Below the pieces are notes generated by a model. The model searched no databases. It was not told where the DNA came from and saw only the letters and a list, made by a program, of their open reading frames with translations. From Oscillospiraceae bacterium (lineage in GTDB: Bacteria; Bacillota; Clostridia; Oscillospirales; Oscillospiraceae), in assembly GCA_017408915.1 (NCBI GenBank), contig JAFQTS010000080.1:1-51364 (forward strand): a stretch of DNA of 51,364 nt, read 5' to 3'. The translations under genes were made by a program, and so were the position numbers. Position 1 is the first letter of the stretch; every line of letters starts with the position of its first letter. Positions 40,941 through 49,664 of the stretch are shown here, one piece after another.

Positions 40941-41882
40941 ATGGCGACAGTCCTCTGCGTGGTGGGTCCCACCGCCTCGGGAAAAACAAAAATGGGTGTG
41001 GCACTGGCACAGCGCTTCAACGGCGAGGTGGTCAGCGTGGACTCCATGCAGCTTTACCGCGGCATGGAGGTGGGCACGGCTGCCCCTACGCCCGAGGAGA
41101 TGGCGGGCATTCCCCACCACATGGTGGGCATCGCTGCGCCTACAGAGAACTGGTCGGTGGCGAAATACGTTGCCGAGGCGGACAAGCGGGTGCAGGATAT
41201 TCTCGCCCGTGGAAAGCTGCCCGTACTGGTAGGCGGCACGGGGCTTTACTTGGACTCCCTTGTCCGCGGCATCGACTTTGCCGCAGGAGAGCAGGGCGGG
41301 GAGCTGCGCATCAAGCTGCAGCAGCGCCTTGCCAAGGAGGGCGCGGAGGCGCTTCTTAATGAATTGCGCGCCATCGACCCCGAGGCGGCGGCAAAGCTCC
41401 ATCTGAAAGACGAAAAACGCATCGTGCGGGCATTGGAGGTCTACTACGAAACAGGCCGCACCATCACAGAGCACGATGCTGAAACCAAGAAACAACCCCC
41501 TCGTTACGATGCCCTCTACATCGGTCTCGACTTTGAAAACCGCGACGACCTCCGCGCACGCATTGATCAGCGTGTGGAGCAAATGGTGGCGCTGGGGCTT
41601 TTGGAGGAAGTAAACGCCCTCCTCGCCTCTGATGCTGACCGCCGCGCCACGGCGTGGCAGGCCATTGGCTACAAGCAGTTCCTCGCCGTGGCTGATGGAA
41701 AGACATCGATGGAAGAAGCCATTGAAGAGGTGAAGCTTCGCTCGCGGCAGTATGCCAAGCGGCAGCTGACGTGGCTAAGGCGCAACGAGAACATTTTTTG
41801 GGTACGCTGGGAAAAAGAGCCGAATTTCCCCGCGGGGCTCCAAAAAGCGACAGAATATCTCCTGCAAAATGGATTACGATGA
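40941..41882 (+). CDS. miaA: tRNA dimethylallyltransferase
   Basis: A 313-residue enzyme that transfers the dimethylallyl group to A37 of tRNAs, giving i6A. The P-loop is [17 protein letters not shown] (residues 6-22), followed by [20 protein letters not shown] near 32-51, [10 protein letters not shown] near 58 and [13 protein letters not shown] near 93. It is 12 nt behind mutL with AAGGAG upstream. Together with miaB it completes the ms2i6A pathway on this transcript. Confidence 0.96.
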   Translation: MATVLCVVGPTASGKTKMGVALAQRFNGEVVSVDSMQLYRGMEVGTAAPTPEEMAGIPHHMVGIAAPTENWSVAKYVAEADKRVQDILARGKLPVLVGGTGLYLDSLVRGIDFAAGEQGGELRIKLQQRLAKEGAEALLNELRAIDPEAAAKLHLKDEKRIVRALEVYYETGRTITEHDAETKKQPPRYDALYIGLDFENRDDLRARIDQRVEQMVALGLLEEVNALLASDADRRATAWQAIGYKQFLAVADGKTSMEEAIEEVKLRSRQYAKRQLTWLRRNENIFWVRWEKEPNFPAGLQKATEYLLQNGLR

Positions 41883-41931
41883 ACCTCGGCAGGGCTTGTC
41901 CCTGCACATACATAGAAACGAGGACATCGCC

Positions 41932-42162
41932 ATGCAGAAAAATAATCTTCAGGACATCTTTTTGAACCGCGCAAGAAAGCAGGCTGTGCCTGTGACCATG
42001 TTTTTAATGAACGGCTTTCAGCTGCGAGGCGTCATCACGGGGTTTGACAGCTTTGTGGTGGTCTTGGACAGCGAGGGCAAACAGCAAGTTATCTATAAGC
42101 ACGCCATCTCCACCATTGCGCCCATACGGGGCATTTCTCTGGCGGAGGAGGCAGCAACATAA
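41932..42162 (+). CDS. hfq: RNA chaperone Hfq
   Basis: A 76-residue Sm-like protein that forms a hexameric ring and binds small RNAs and mRNAs. The Sm1 part is [23 protein letters not shown] and the Sm2 motif is YKHAISTI. The usual Gram-negative acidic or long tail is missing, as in other Firmicutes. The start at 41932 follows GAGGA by about 8 nt; an earlier in-frame ATG lies inside miaA and is not used. It is in the conserved miaA-hfq arrangement. Confidence 0.95.
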   Translation: MQKNNLQDIFLNRARKQAVPVTMFLMNGFQLRGVITGFDSFVVVLDSEGKQQVIYKHAISTIAPIRGISLAEEAAT

Positions 42163-42172
42163 GGAGTAAGCA

Positions 42173-43375
42173 ATGAAAACCACGCCCATCTTCAAAATAC
42201 TCTCCGCTGCCGTGTTGCTGGCAGTGGTGTTCTACTTCGTGGTACAGGGCTACCGCTATTTCTCCGACCCCATCAATACCACCTATGTCTATGCCTCCCG
42301 CGAGTGGGACGCCATTGAGACGGAGGGGTATCTGGTGCGGGAGGAGGAGACCTTCCACAGCGGACTTACGACCCTGCACCACACCCTCACCGAGGGACAG
42401 AAGGTGGGCAAGAATCAGACCCTTGCCATCGCCTTTACCGACAGCGGCGCACTGACCCGTGTGGAACAGCTCCAGTCGCTGGAATTGCAGGCCCAGCAGC
42501 TGTCCTTCGCGCTGGAATCCTTTCTGGACGGCGATGCGGCACTGAAATTGGACGACAATATCCGCGAGGACTTGACCACCCTCCATCAAGCTATCGCCAC
42601 GGGAGATTATTCTCAGGGTGAAGACAGCCGTGCTGCCCTGAAGGCGGCCATTTTGAAGCGGGATTACACCTACACCTCCCAAGAGCAGATCGAGCAGGAT
42701 CTGGATGCGGTAGAGGCACAGATCGCGGAAAAAGAGGCCACGTTGAACGGCACGGACATTACTGCGCCACGAAGCGGCGTCTATTCTGCGGTGTGTGACG
42801 GGTACGAGGCGGTGCTGCGCCCTGAGATGATGGAGACGTCTACCCCCGCTACCTTCGCTAATCTCCGCGCCGAGGCGTATCAGGCGAATGTCGGTAAGCT
42901 CATTTACGGTGATGTGTGGTATTACGCCACTGTCATCACCGAGGAGCAGGCACTGCTGTTGGAAGATCGCTCCAGCGTAACGGTGCAGTTCGCTAAGGGC
43001 TTTACCGAGCCCTTCACCATGTATATCAAGCACATTTCCGAACCCGAGGGCGGCAAGTGCGTGTTGTGGCTCAGCTGCGATGAATATATGTCCCAGACCA
43101 CGCTGCTGCGGCAGCAAACGGCCACGCTGCTGCTGAAAGAATACGAGGGTCTGCGGCTGCCGGACAAGGCCCTGCGTGTCAATGAAGACGGTAAGACCGG
43201 CGTATACTGCGTCATCGGTGCCCGCGCCCGCTATAAGGGCGTGGCGGTGGTCTACCACGGCGAGGATTATGTTCTCGTCACCCCCACCGACACAGGCAGT
43301 ACGAACCTGCTGCGGCAGGGCGATCAGGTGATCGTCACGACGGCAGAACTTTTTGACGGCAAGGTCATCGGATAA
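42173..43375 (+). CDS. HlyD-like membrane-fusion adaptor protein
   Basis: A 400-residue protein with one N-terminal transmembrane helix (about residues 8-26) and an outside part. The beta-hairpin/lipoyl-like segment EGYLVREEETFHSGLTTLHH (near residue 48) and EGQKVGKNQTLA (near 72) are typical, then a coiled coil (about 95-190) and the return strand NGTDITAPRSGVYSAVCDGY. In Clostridia such a protein commonly lies beside yggS and sepF, which points to a role in envelope or division, not drug efflux. No transporter partner is in the window. AAGGAG precedes the ATG. Confidence 0.75.
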   Translation: MKTTPIFKILSAAVLLAVVFYFVVQGYRYFSDPINTTYVYASREWDAIETEGYLVREEETFHSGLTTLHHTLTEGQKVGKNQTLAIAFTDSGALTRVEQLQSLELQAQQLSFALESFLDGDAALKLDDNIREDLTTLHQAIATGDYSQGEDSRAALKAAILKRDYTYTSQEQIEQDLDAVEAQIAEKEATLNGTDITAPRSGVYSAVCDGYEAVLRPEMMETSTPATFANLRAEAYQANVGKLIYGDVWYYATVITEEQALLLEDRSSVTVQFAKGFTEPFTMYIKHISEPEGGKCVLWLSCDEYMSQTTLLRQQTATLLLKEYEGLRLPDKALRVNEDGKTGVYCVIGARARYKGVAVVYHGEDYVLVTPTDTGSTNLLRQGDQVIVTTAELFDGKVIG

Positions 43376-43395
43376 AAGAGAAAGAGGGAAACACT

Positions 43396-44091
43396 ATGTC
43401 TATTAAAGAGAACATCGCCTATATCCGCGCACAGATTGATGAGGCCGCCCGCGCAACAGGGCGCACAGGCGCCGACATTACGCTGGTGGGCGCCAGCAAG
43501 ATGAACGATGCCGCCGCCTGCCAAGAGGCCATCGCCGCAGGCATCGACGTGCTGGGCGAAAACCGCGTGCAGGAGATGACGGAGAAGCTGGGGCAGAACG
43601 CCTACGACGGTGCGCCTTTGCACTTCATCGGCCATCTCCAGCGCAACAAGGTCAAGCAGGTGGTGGGTAAGGTGGCCCTTATCCAGTCCGTCAGCTCTAT
43701 CGCCCTTTTGGACGAGATCGAGAAGGTGGCGGCCAAGATGGATTTGGTGCAGGATATTCTTTTGGAGGTGAATATCGGCGGCGAGGAGGCCAAGTCGGGC
43801 TTTGCCCCTGAAGAGGTATTCGATGCTGTGCGCTACGCCCGCACGCTGCCCCACATCAGTCTCCGCGGTTTGATGACCATACCACCCATTGCGGTGGAGC
43901 AGGGTGCGAACATACCATATTTTGATAAAATTCGCGCGCTTTTTGTTGACATAGGCGAGAAAATGTACGATAATAAATGGGAGTATATCTCCATGGGCAT
44001 GAGCGACGATTACGCCGAGGCTGTTCGCTGCGGTGCCAACATGGTACGGGTAGGTTCGGCTATCTTCGGAGCGCGAAACTACACCAAATAA
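43396..44091 (+). CDS. YggS family pyridoxal phosphate homeostasis protein
   Basis: A 231-residue protein of the alanine racemase N-terminal fold (YggS/PLPBP/YlmE). PLP is bound by the lysine in TLVGASKMNDAA (residue 37 or so). Further family blocks are GENRVQEMTEKL near 55, HFIGHLQRNKVKQVVGKVALIQSVSS near 76 and ISMGMSDDYAEAVRCGANMVRVGSAIFG near 200-227. These proteins buffer pyridoxal phosphate and help vitamin B6 and amino acid balance. It is linked to sepF in the usual order. Confidence 0.93.
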   Translation: MSIKENIAYIRAQIDEAARATGRTGADITLVGASKMNDAAACQEAIAAGIDVLGENRVQEMTEKLGQNAYDGAPLHFIGHLQRNKVKQVVGKVALIQSVSSIALLDEIEKVAAKMDLVQDILLEVNIGGEEAKSGFAPEEVFDAVRYARTLPHISLRGLMTIPPIAVEQGANIPYFDKIRALFVDIGEKMYDNKWEYISMGMSDDYAEAVRCGANMVRVGSAIFGARNYTK

Positions 44092-44111
44092 ACACACGGG
44101 AGGGCTATGCT

Positions 44112-44567
44112 ATGGGTTTCATGGACGAGCTGAAGAAGATCATTCACCCCTACGATGATGAGGATTACGATTACGAAGAAGAGCTGGAAGTCACTGAGCG
44201 CGCCGAGAGCCGCGCCACCATTTTCGATGAGCGCCGCGAGGATCGCAGAAGCGAGGATCGCCACAACAAGGTGGTGAACATCCACGCAACCGCCGCACTG
44301 AAGGTGGTGCTGGTAAAGCCCGAGCGCTTTGAGAACGCCAGCGAGATCGCCGACCATCTCCGCGAGAAGCGCACGGTGGTGCTGAATCTGGAGTCCACCA
44401 ACAAGGATGTGGCACGCCGCCTCATCGACTTCCTCTCCGGTGTGGCCTATGCCGGCGAGGGCAAGATCAAGAAGGTCGCCGCCAACACCTACATCATCAC
44501 GCCCTACAGCGTGGACATCATGGGCGATCTTATTGACGAGTTGGAAAACAACGGTCTGTATCTGTAA
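44112..44567 (+). CDS. sepF: Cell division protein SepF
   Basis: A 151-residue FtsZ-associated protein. The N-terminal amphipathic helix MGFMDELKKII anchors it to the membrane. An acidic linker (YDDEDYDYEEELE) and a conserved C-terminal domain follow, with VVLVKPERFENASEIADHLREKRTVVLNLE and RRLIDFLSGVAYAGEGKIKKV. Together these tether and bundle FtsZ at the division site. The ATG at 44112 is used; the in-frame upstream ATG lies in yggS. Confidence 0.95.
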   Translation: MGFMDELKKIIHPYDDEDYDYEEELEVTERAESRATIFDERREDRRSEDRHNKVVNIHATAALKVVLVKPERFENASEIADHLREKRTVVLNLESTNKDVARRLIDFLSGVAYAGEGKIKKVAANTYIITPYSVDIMGDLIDELENNGLYL

Positions 44568-44598
44568 TTCCGATACGGCGATAACGGAGGGATAAAGT

Positions 44599-45321
44599 AT
44601 GTTTACACCCCAGGAAGTTTCCGAGAAAGTATTCCCTAAAGCCTCCTTTGGCTCCGGTGGTTACGCTATGAGCGCTGTGGACGAGTTTCTCGACACACTG
44701 ACGGAGGATTATACGGCGCTTTATAAAGAGAATGTGGCGCTGAAGGCTAAGCTGAAGGTGCTGGCAGAGAAGGTGGAGGAGTATCGCGCCACCGAGGATG
44801 CCATGCGTTCCACCCTCTTGACGGCACAGCGTATGGCCGCCAAGCTGGTGCAGGAGGCACAGGAGGAGAAGGACAACCTTCTCAACGAGGCCCGCGCCCA
44901 GCACGCCGCCGAGATCCGCCTTTTGGACGACGAGACCAACGTGGCAAAGCAGAAGCTGGCCCTTGCTCAGCAGAATCTGTCCGACTTCATCCAGCGCAGC
45001 CGCGCCCTCTGCGAAGAGCACGCTGCCTTCCTCACCTCTCTGCCTGAGCTGGTTCCCGCTGTGGAGGCCACGCCTGTTGCCGCCCCTATGGAGAGCGACC
45101 TTCAGAAGGACATTCTCAGCGTGTTTGACGTTGTAGAACCCGCCGTGGACGAAGATCCCACTGTGGTGATGGAGCCTGTGCAGATCGAGGCCGCCGAGGA
45201 AGTCGCCGCCCCCGCTGCCGAGGAGATCGTGGATGACTATGTGGACGATGTGATCCCCAGCGACTTCAAGCTGAGCCTGGACGAGCTGAAGTTCGGCCGC
45301 AACTACAGCGCCGAGGACTAA
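44599..45321 (+). CDS. divIVA: DivIVA domain cell division protein
   Basis: A 240-residue coiled-coil protein. The DivIVA N-terminus TPQEVSEKVFPKASFGSGGY binds curved membrane, and SAVDEFLDTLTEDYTALYKENVALK is the first coiled coil. A longer coiled coil covers about residues 50-145. An acidic tail rich in Glu/Asp and Ala runs to DDYVDDVIPSDFKLSLDELKFG. Such proteins mark the poles and septa and recruit other proteins. AGGAGG-type site GGAGG lies 8 nt before the ATG. Confidence 0.93.
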   Translation: MFTPQEVSEKVFPKASFGSGGYAMSAVDEFLDTLTEDYTALYKENVALKAKLKVLAEKVEEYRATEDAMRSTLLTAQRMAAKLVQEAQEEKDNLLNEARAQHAAEIRLLDDETNVAKQKLALAQQNLSDFIQRSRALCEEHAAFLTSLPELVPAVEATPVAAPMESDLQKDILSVFDVVEPAVDEDPTVVMEPVQIEAAEEVAAPAAEEIVDDYVDDVIPSDFKLSLDELKFGRNYSAED

Positions 45322-45327
45322 ACCACT

Positions 45328-46206
45328 ATGAAGGATAAGCCCATCATCGCCCTGCTGTACGATTTCGATAGGACTTTGTGTACGCAGGACATGCAGAACT
45401 ATACCTTCATCCCCTCCTTGGGCTACACCCCTGCCCAGTTTTGGCAGAAGGCCAACACCTTCGGCTGGGAAAATCACATGGATGGTCTCTTGGCCTATAT
45501 GTACACCATGATTGAGGAGTGTCGGGCACAGGGCATCACCCTTGACCGGGAGTATCTGCGCCGCTGTGGTGAGGCCATCGAGTTGTTCCCCGGTGTGAAG
45601 GAGTGGTTTGCCCGTATCAACGCCTTCGGTGAGGAGCAGGGTGTAACGGTGGAGCACTATGTGCTGTCCTCGGGTTTGACAGAGATCATTGCCGGCAGCG
45701 GCATCGCCCACGAGTTTAAGAAGGTTTACGCCTGCGAGTTCTTCTACCGTGACGGCAAGGCCTGCTGGCCTAAGCTGGATGTCAACTTCACCAACAAGAC
45801 CCAGTTCGTCTACCGCATCAATAAAGGCGTGCTGGATGTGAGCGACGACCGCCGCTTGAACGACTCCATGCCGGACGATTCCAAGCGTGTACCCTTCACC
45901 AACATGATCTATTTCGGTGACGGGCTCTCCGATGTGCCCTGCATGAAAATGATGCGCTCCTACGGCGGACAGGCCATTGCCGTGTATCAGGAGGGCAACC
46001 GCGCCGCTGTGGAGGATCTGCTGGCCAAAGGCCGCGTGAACTTCATCTTCCCCGCCGATTACCGGGAGGGTACGGCGCTGGACACCACAGTGAAGAACAT
46101 TCTGCGGAAAATGGCCATCACCGATGCACTGACAAGCGAGAACGAGCGCCAGCTCCGCTCCATCGGGCAAGGGATCCTGCCTTATCAAGAGACTCTGTTT
46201 GAATGA
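45328..46206 (+). CDS. HAD-superfamily hydrolase
   Basis: A 292-residue phosphatase-like protein. Motif I is YDFDRTLCT (residues 11-19), with two Asp, motif II Ser is in YVLSSGLTEII near 111-121, and the late motif is YFGDGLSDVPCMKMM near 193-207. The cap domain inserted after motif I is helical. The family is like phosphoserine phosphatase, but the substrate is not clear. It is 6 nt after divIVA, so it is co-transcribed with the division genes, though a direct role is not implied. A terminator follows. Confidence 0.82.
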   Translation: MKDKPIIALLYDFDRTLCTQDMQNYTFIPSLGYTPAQFWQKANTFGWENHMDGLLAYMYTMIEECRAQGITLDREYLRRCGEAIELFPGVKEWFARINAFGEEQGVTVEHYVLSSGLTEIIAGSGIAHEFKKVYACEFFYRDGKACWPKLDVNFTNKTQFVYRINKGVLDVSDDRRLNDSMPDDSKRVPFTNMIYFGDGLSDVPCMKMMRSYGGQAIAVYQEGNRAAVEDLLAKGRVNFIFPADYREGTALDTTVKNILRKMAITDALTSENERQLRSIGQGILPYQETLFE

Positions 46207-46208
46207 AT

Positions 46209-46243
46209 AAAAAAGAAGCTCCCCGATGGGGAGCTTCTTTTTT
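46209..46243. terminator. Bidirectional terminator between the HAD gene and the sorting-signal microprotein
   Basis: A 16-bp stem AAAAAAGAAGCTCCCC/GGGGAGCTTCTTTTTT with a GAT loop, working on both strands. Confidence 0.92.
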
Positions 46244-46250
46244 GCTCGCT

Positions 46251-46457
46251 TTACTTCTTATTGTTGCGGAGCATGAGGATCACCAGCACGATGATGGCGA
46301 TCACCGCCACCACGATCAGGCCGATCATCAAGCCCATGTTCATGCGGTCGCCCGTCTTGGGGGCAGGCGCGATCAGCAAAATCTCCTCTGCCCACGCGCT
46401 CACCGTCAGCAGCGCCACCAGCAGGGCGCTGAGCAACGTCTTACATACAGCTTTCAT
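46251..46457 (-). CDS. Secreted microprotein with PKTGD sorting signal
   Basis: A 68-residue protein consisting of a signal peptide (MKAVCKTLLSALLVALLTVSAWA), a mature stub of about 15 residues (EEILLIAPAPKTGD), a hydrophobic helix (about 22 residues of Ile/Val/Leu) and the tail RNNKK. PKTGD is typical of sortase recognition motifs in Clostridia. If cleaved there, only about a 12-residue peptide would be attached to the wall. AAGGAGG overlaps the stop of the M23 peptidase gene 12 nt upstream, so the two are translated together. Function unknown. Confidence 0.7.
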   Translation of the reverse strand: MKAVCKTLLSALLVALLTVSAWAEEILLIAPAPKTGDRMNMGLMIGLIVVAVIAIIVLVILMLRNNKK

Positions 46458-46469
46458 CTCAGTTCCTCC

Positions 46470-48194
46470 TTACAAATAATTCAGGGGGTCAACATAGGTG
46501 CCGTAGTATTTCACAGCAAAGTGACAATGGTTGCCGGTGGAGATACCGGTTGAGCCCATGCGGGCGATCTGCTGTCCCTTATAGACATGCTCACCGGCAC
46601 TTACCAGCAGGGAACTGTTGTGTCCGTAAATGGTCTGGAATCCATTGCCATGGTCGATGGTAACGGCATAGCCAAGGCCGCCCTGCCAGCCGGATGCGAT
46701 TACCGTACCGCCGTCACTTGCGTAGATAGGCGTACCGTAGCTGTTGGCGATATCGATGGCGCCGTGGTTGGTGCTGGCACCCTTGGTAGGAGCACGGCGA
46801 TTGCCGAAATAGGATGTCAGCGTACCGTAGCAGGGCCAACGGAAGCTGCCGGTGGGGAACCAGCTGGGACGGGGGATCGTGCCCCGTGCCTGCAGCTCGG
46901 TAATCGGCTCTGCCAGTGTCACAGCGGCTACCGTCTCGCGATCGTTCTCCGTACCATTGATATACGTCACATTGACCGTCACATCCGCCTTGCCGTATTG
47001 TCCTGCGGAGAGAACCTTATAATCGCCCTGATACATGGAGTCGTCATCCTCATACTCCACCTCAAAGGGCACATCGGTCACATAGCGCTGGCGCTCCACG
47101 TTCACCACCGTCAGGTAGGGAACAGCATTGGAGATGGTCAGCACGTCGCCTACACGCAGCAGGTCGATGTCGTAACCGGGGTTCATATCCATCAGCTGAT
47201 CCAGTGTCATTTCATAGAGCTCGGCAATGTAATAATAGCTGTCGCCGGCTTCCACCGTGTAGGTGACTTCCCCGGACTTCGTCTCGTTCAGGATCTCCGC
47301 GATCTTGCCAAGGTTCATCACCAAAGAGGCGTCCACATAACCCTCGCGGATCTCCACATCTTCCTTGAAATAACACTCCACCGTATTGGCAGAAACATAG
47401 CTTCGGGTCAGCTGATCCAGCAGCTCTTCCAAGGCGCCTGCAAAGGTGGTGGCCGCAATGGGCTCACCGCCCACATATAGCGTATAGCCGTAGTCCACCA
47501 CGCCCAGTTCTTCTGAGAGGTTGGCGGCAAGCTCTTCCTTGCTGTCCACCTCACTGCGGGGTACTACGCCGATGACAGTGTCCAGCTTAGCCTCATCTAC
47601 GCTGTAGCTCTGATCCTGCAGCGTCTCACGGGTAACACTCTCCACATCCTCTACCACGGCACTGACCGTATTGAAGCCGGAGACCGTACCTAACGAGATC
47701 CCGTCATAGGTGGCTGTCGTACCCACTGTGTAGAAAGAGAGCACGGCACAGATACCAACCACCACCAACGCACCGCTGAGGAAGGCAACGGGATGGAGAC
47801 GATGCTCGCCGTTTTTAACAGCGCCCTTGGGGTTGGTAATGCGCTTCATGCGGCGATGGCGGAACACGCCGGTAATGGCCGCTGCCATACGGGGCAGGCT
47901 TCCGGCAAAAAAGAGGCACAGCTGCGCCAAGCCGATCTCCGACTCAGGGAAATGACGGCGGCGCGTCTCTCTGCGCTGATGACGCAGGTCGCGGCGCAGA
48001 GAGTGTAAAAACGCCCTGCACTTCCCAGCTGTTTTGCTCAGCCACAGCGGAATGTTCAACAGATCATGAGGCTTATGCTCCTCTATGTAAAACTTCCACG
48101 CGCGCAGATTGTCCATCCACATTTTCCACGCCTTTGCCACGGTCATTTTCTGACGGCGGGATTTTGCGGTTTTCTTGTCTGTTGCTTGTGTCAT
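46470..48194 (-). CDS. Membrane-anchored LysM/G5/M23 cell-wall endopeptidase
   Basis: A 574-residue envelope protein. A long basic cytoplasmic N-terminus (about residues 1-145) is followed by one transmembrane helix (VAFLSGALVVVGICAVLSFY, about 140-160). Outside are a beta-rich region, a LysM domain (TVEAGDSYYYIAELYEMTLDQL near 320) and a G5-like domain (DVPFEVEYEDDDSMYQGDYK near 385). The M23 peptidase at the end has the metal ligands in NHGAIDIA near 475 and HCHFAVKY near 555. It likely cuts peptidoglycan crosslinks. Start ATG 48194 has AGGTGA 8 nt upstream; a GTG 12 nt earlier is in frame. Confidence 0.9.
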   Translation of the reverse strand: MTQATDKKTAKSRRQKMTVAKAWKMWMDNLRAWKFYIEEHKPHDLLNIPLWLSKTAGKCRAFLHSLRRDLRHQRRETRRRHFPESEIGLAQLCLFFAGSLPRMAAAITGVFRHRRMKRITNPKGAVKNGEHRLHPVAFLSGALVVVGICAVLSFYTVGTTATYDGISLGTVSGFNTVSAVVEDVESVTRETLQDQSYSVDEAKLDTVIGVVPRSEVDSKEELAANLSEELGVVDYGYTLYVGGEPIAATTFAGALEELLDQLTRSYVSANTVECYFKEDVEIREGYVDASLVMNLGKIAEILNETKSGEVTYTVEAGDSYYYIAELYEMTLDQLMDMNPGYDIDLLRVGDVLTISNAVPYLTVVNVERQRYVTDVPFEVEYEDDDSMYQGDYKVLSAGQYGKADVTVNVTYINGTENDRETVAAVTLAEPITELQARGTIPRPSWFPTGSFRWPCYGTLTSYFGNRRAPTKGASTNHGAIDIANSYGTPIYASDGGTVIASGWQGGLGYAVTIDHGNGFQTIYGHNSSLLVSAGEHVYKGQQIARMGSTGISTGNHCHFAVKYYGTYVDPLNYL

Positions 48195-48235
48195 GAGTAA
48201 ATTCACCTAAAAGTTCTAAATTTGTCACAAAGCAT

Positions 48236-48264
48236 ATAATACACAACATTTATCCTTGGGTCAA
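48236..48264 (-). promoter_or_regulatory. Promoter of the M23 peptidase gene
   Basis: Minus strand TTGACC (48259-48264), 17 nt, TATTAT (48236-48241). Confidence 0.75.
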
Positions 48265-48306
48265 GTGTAAAATTTTGAATTTTGTGACTTCCAAAATTTA
48301 CCTGTT

Positions 48307-48336
48307 TGCAGTGCGCCGCTTGCGCTGCGCACTGCA
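48307..48336. other. Hairpin between ricT and the M23 peptidase gene
   Basis: Perfect 9-bp arms GCAGTGCGC/GCGCACTGC about 10 nt apart in the 154-nt gap after ricT. There is no clear T run, so termination is uncertain. Confidence 0.5.
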
Positions 48337-48348
48337 TCACGGGAAAAT

Positions 48349-49629
48349 TTATGCCTCACCGCCGTTATTGGCGGCGGACTTATTCTTATTGTGGCGGCGT
48401 CCGCCGCGGTGGCGGGGACGACGATGGGTGCTGCCGCCCTCGCTCTTTTCCGCCTTGGGTGCAGCGCCTACCTCCTTGGGCTTTGCCTCTGCTGCCACAG
48501 CGCCGCCTTCCGCCTTGGGGCGGCTGCCGCCTCTCCTGCGGCGGCGAGAAGAAGCAGCTTTTTCTGTCTGCTCGTTATTTTCTGCCTTGGGCAGCTCTGC
48601 CGTCACAGCGGCGCTCTCGCCGCCTGCTGCCTTGTTCTTGTTGCGGCGGCCACCGCGGCTGCGGCGACGACGGCTGCGCTCTTCACGCACAACTTCTTCC
48701 TCCTCGGAAGGCGCTGCCTCCTCAAAGAGGGCGGGGATGATGGGCTCGGGAGCGTCTACCGGTGCTACATAGCGTTCAGGGCGCTTGGCGGGGATCTCGA
48801 TGCCGTCGCGGCTGCCCTTGCCATTACGCAGGACCTGGATCTCGCAGTTGTGGTAGGTGCGGGGCTGCTCATTCTTATCGTCAAGACGGACCGTTACCGT
48901 CTCTTTCAGCAGATTCACATCGCTGACATTGCCGGGGCCATCGGGGGTCAGTACGAAGGACTCAGCCTTAGGCATACGGCGCAGGGCATCCTCGTAGGCG
49001 TCCTGCTCATACTTGAGGCAGCACATCAAACGGCCGCAAGTGCCGGAGATCTTGGTGGGATTGAGGCTCAAAGACTGGGTCTTGGCCATCTTGATAGACA
49101 CAGGGACAAACTCATCCAAATAGGAAGAGCAGCAGAAGGGACGACCGCACATACCCAAGCCGCCCAGCATCTTGGCCTCATCGCGGACGCCGATCTGACG
49201 CAGCTCGATACGGGAACGGAACACACCCGCCAGATCCTTCACCAGCTCGCGGAAGTCCACGCGGCCATCAGCGGTGAAGAAGAAGAGGATCTTGCTGCCG
49301 TCGAAGCTGCACTCTACACGCACCAGCTTCATCTCCAGCTTGTGCTGCTGGATCTTCTTCTGGCAGATCTCGAAGATCTCCTTCTCGCGACCGCGGTGAT
49401 AGGCCGCCGTGTGGCGGTCGTTATCGGTGGCGATGCGGATGATGGGGCGCAGGGGCTTGACGACACTATCGTCCGCTACCTCGTGGTTACCCTCGGTACA
49501 CTGACCGAACTCCACGCCCTGTGCCGTCTCCACGATCACATCCTGTCCTGCCTCTACCTGCAGGTCACGGGGATCGAAATAATAGGATTTACTGCCGCTG
49601 CGGAAGCGGACAGATGCGACAATGCTCAT
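48349..49629 (-). CDS. ricT: PSP1/RicT family regulatory iron-sulfur protein
   Basis: A 426-residue protein of the YaaT/RicT family. The PSP1 domain is in the first 270 residues, with cysteine motifs GMCGRPFCCSSYL near residue 160 and GTCGRLMCCLKYE near 197 that bind Fe-S clusters in the RicAFT complex. That complex guides RNase Y-dependent mRNA processing and the Spo0A phosphorelay. The last 120 residues are an added low-complexity tail, rich in Arg, Lys, Gly and Ala, with RRRRSRGGRR-like stretches; this is unusual for the family and suggests RNA binding. It lies 35 nt behind holB, as in many Firmicutes. Confidence 0.9.
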   Translation of the reverse strand: MSIVASVRFRSGSKSYYFDPRDLQVEAGQDVIVETAQGVEFGQCTEGNHEVADDSVVKPLRPIIRIATDNDRHTAAYHRGREKEIFEICQKKIQQHKLEMKLVRVECSFDGSKILFFFTADGRVDFRELVKDLAGVFRSRIELRQIGVRDEAKMLGGLGMCGRPFCCSSYLDEFVPVSIKMAKTQSLSLNPTKISGTCGRLMCCLKYEQDAYEDALRRMPKAESFVLTPDGPGNVSDVNLLKETVTVRLDDKNEQPRTYHNCEIQVLRNGKGSRDGIEIPAKRPERYVAPVDAPEPIIPALFEEAAPSEEEEVVREERSRRRRSRGGRRNKNKAAGGESAAVTAELPKAENNEQTEKAASSRRRRRGGSRPKAEGGAVAAEAKPKEVGAAPKAEKSEGGSTHRRPRHRGGRRHNKNKSAANNGGEA

Positions 49630-49664
49630 ATAGGATTACTTCCTTTCTTAAAAAGGGGATTTTC

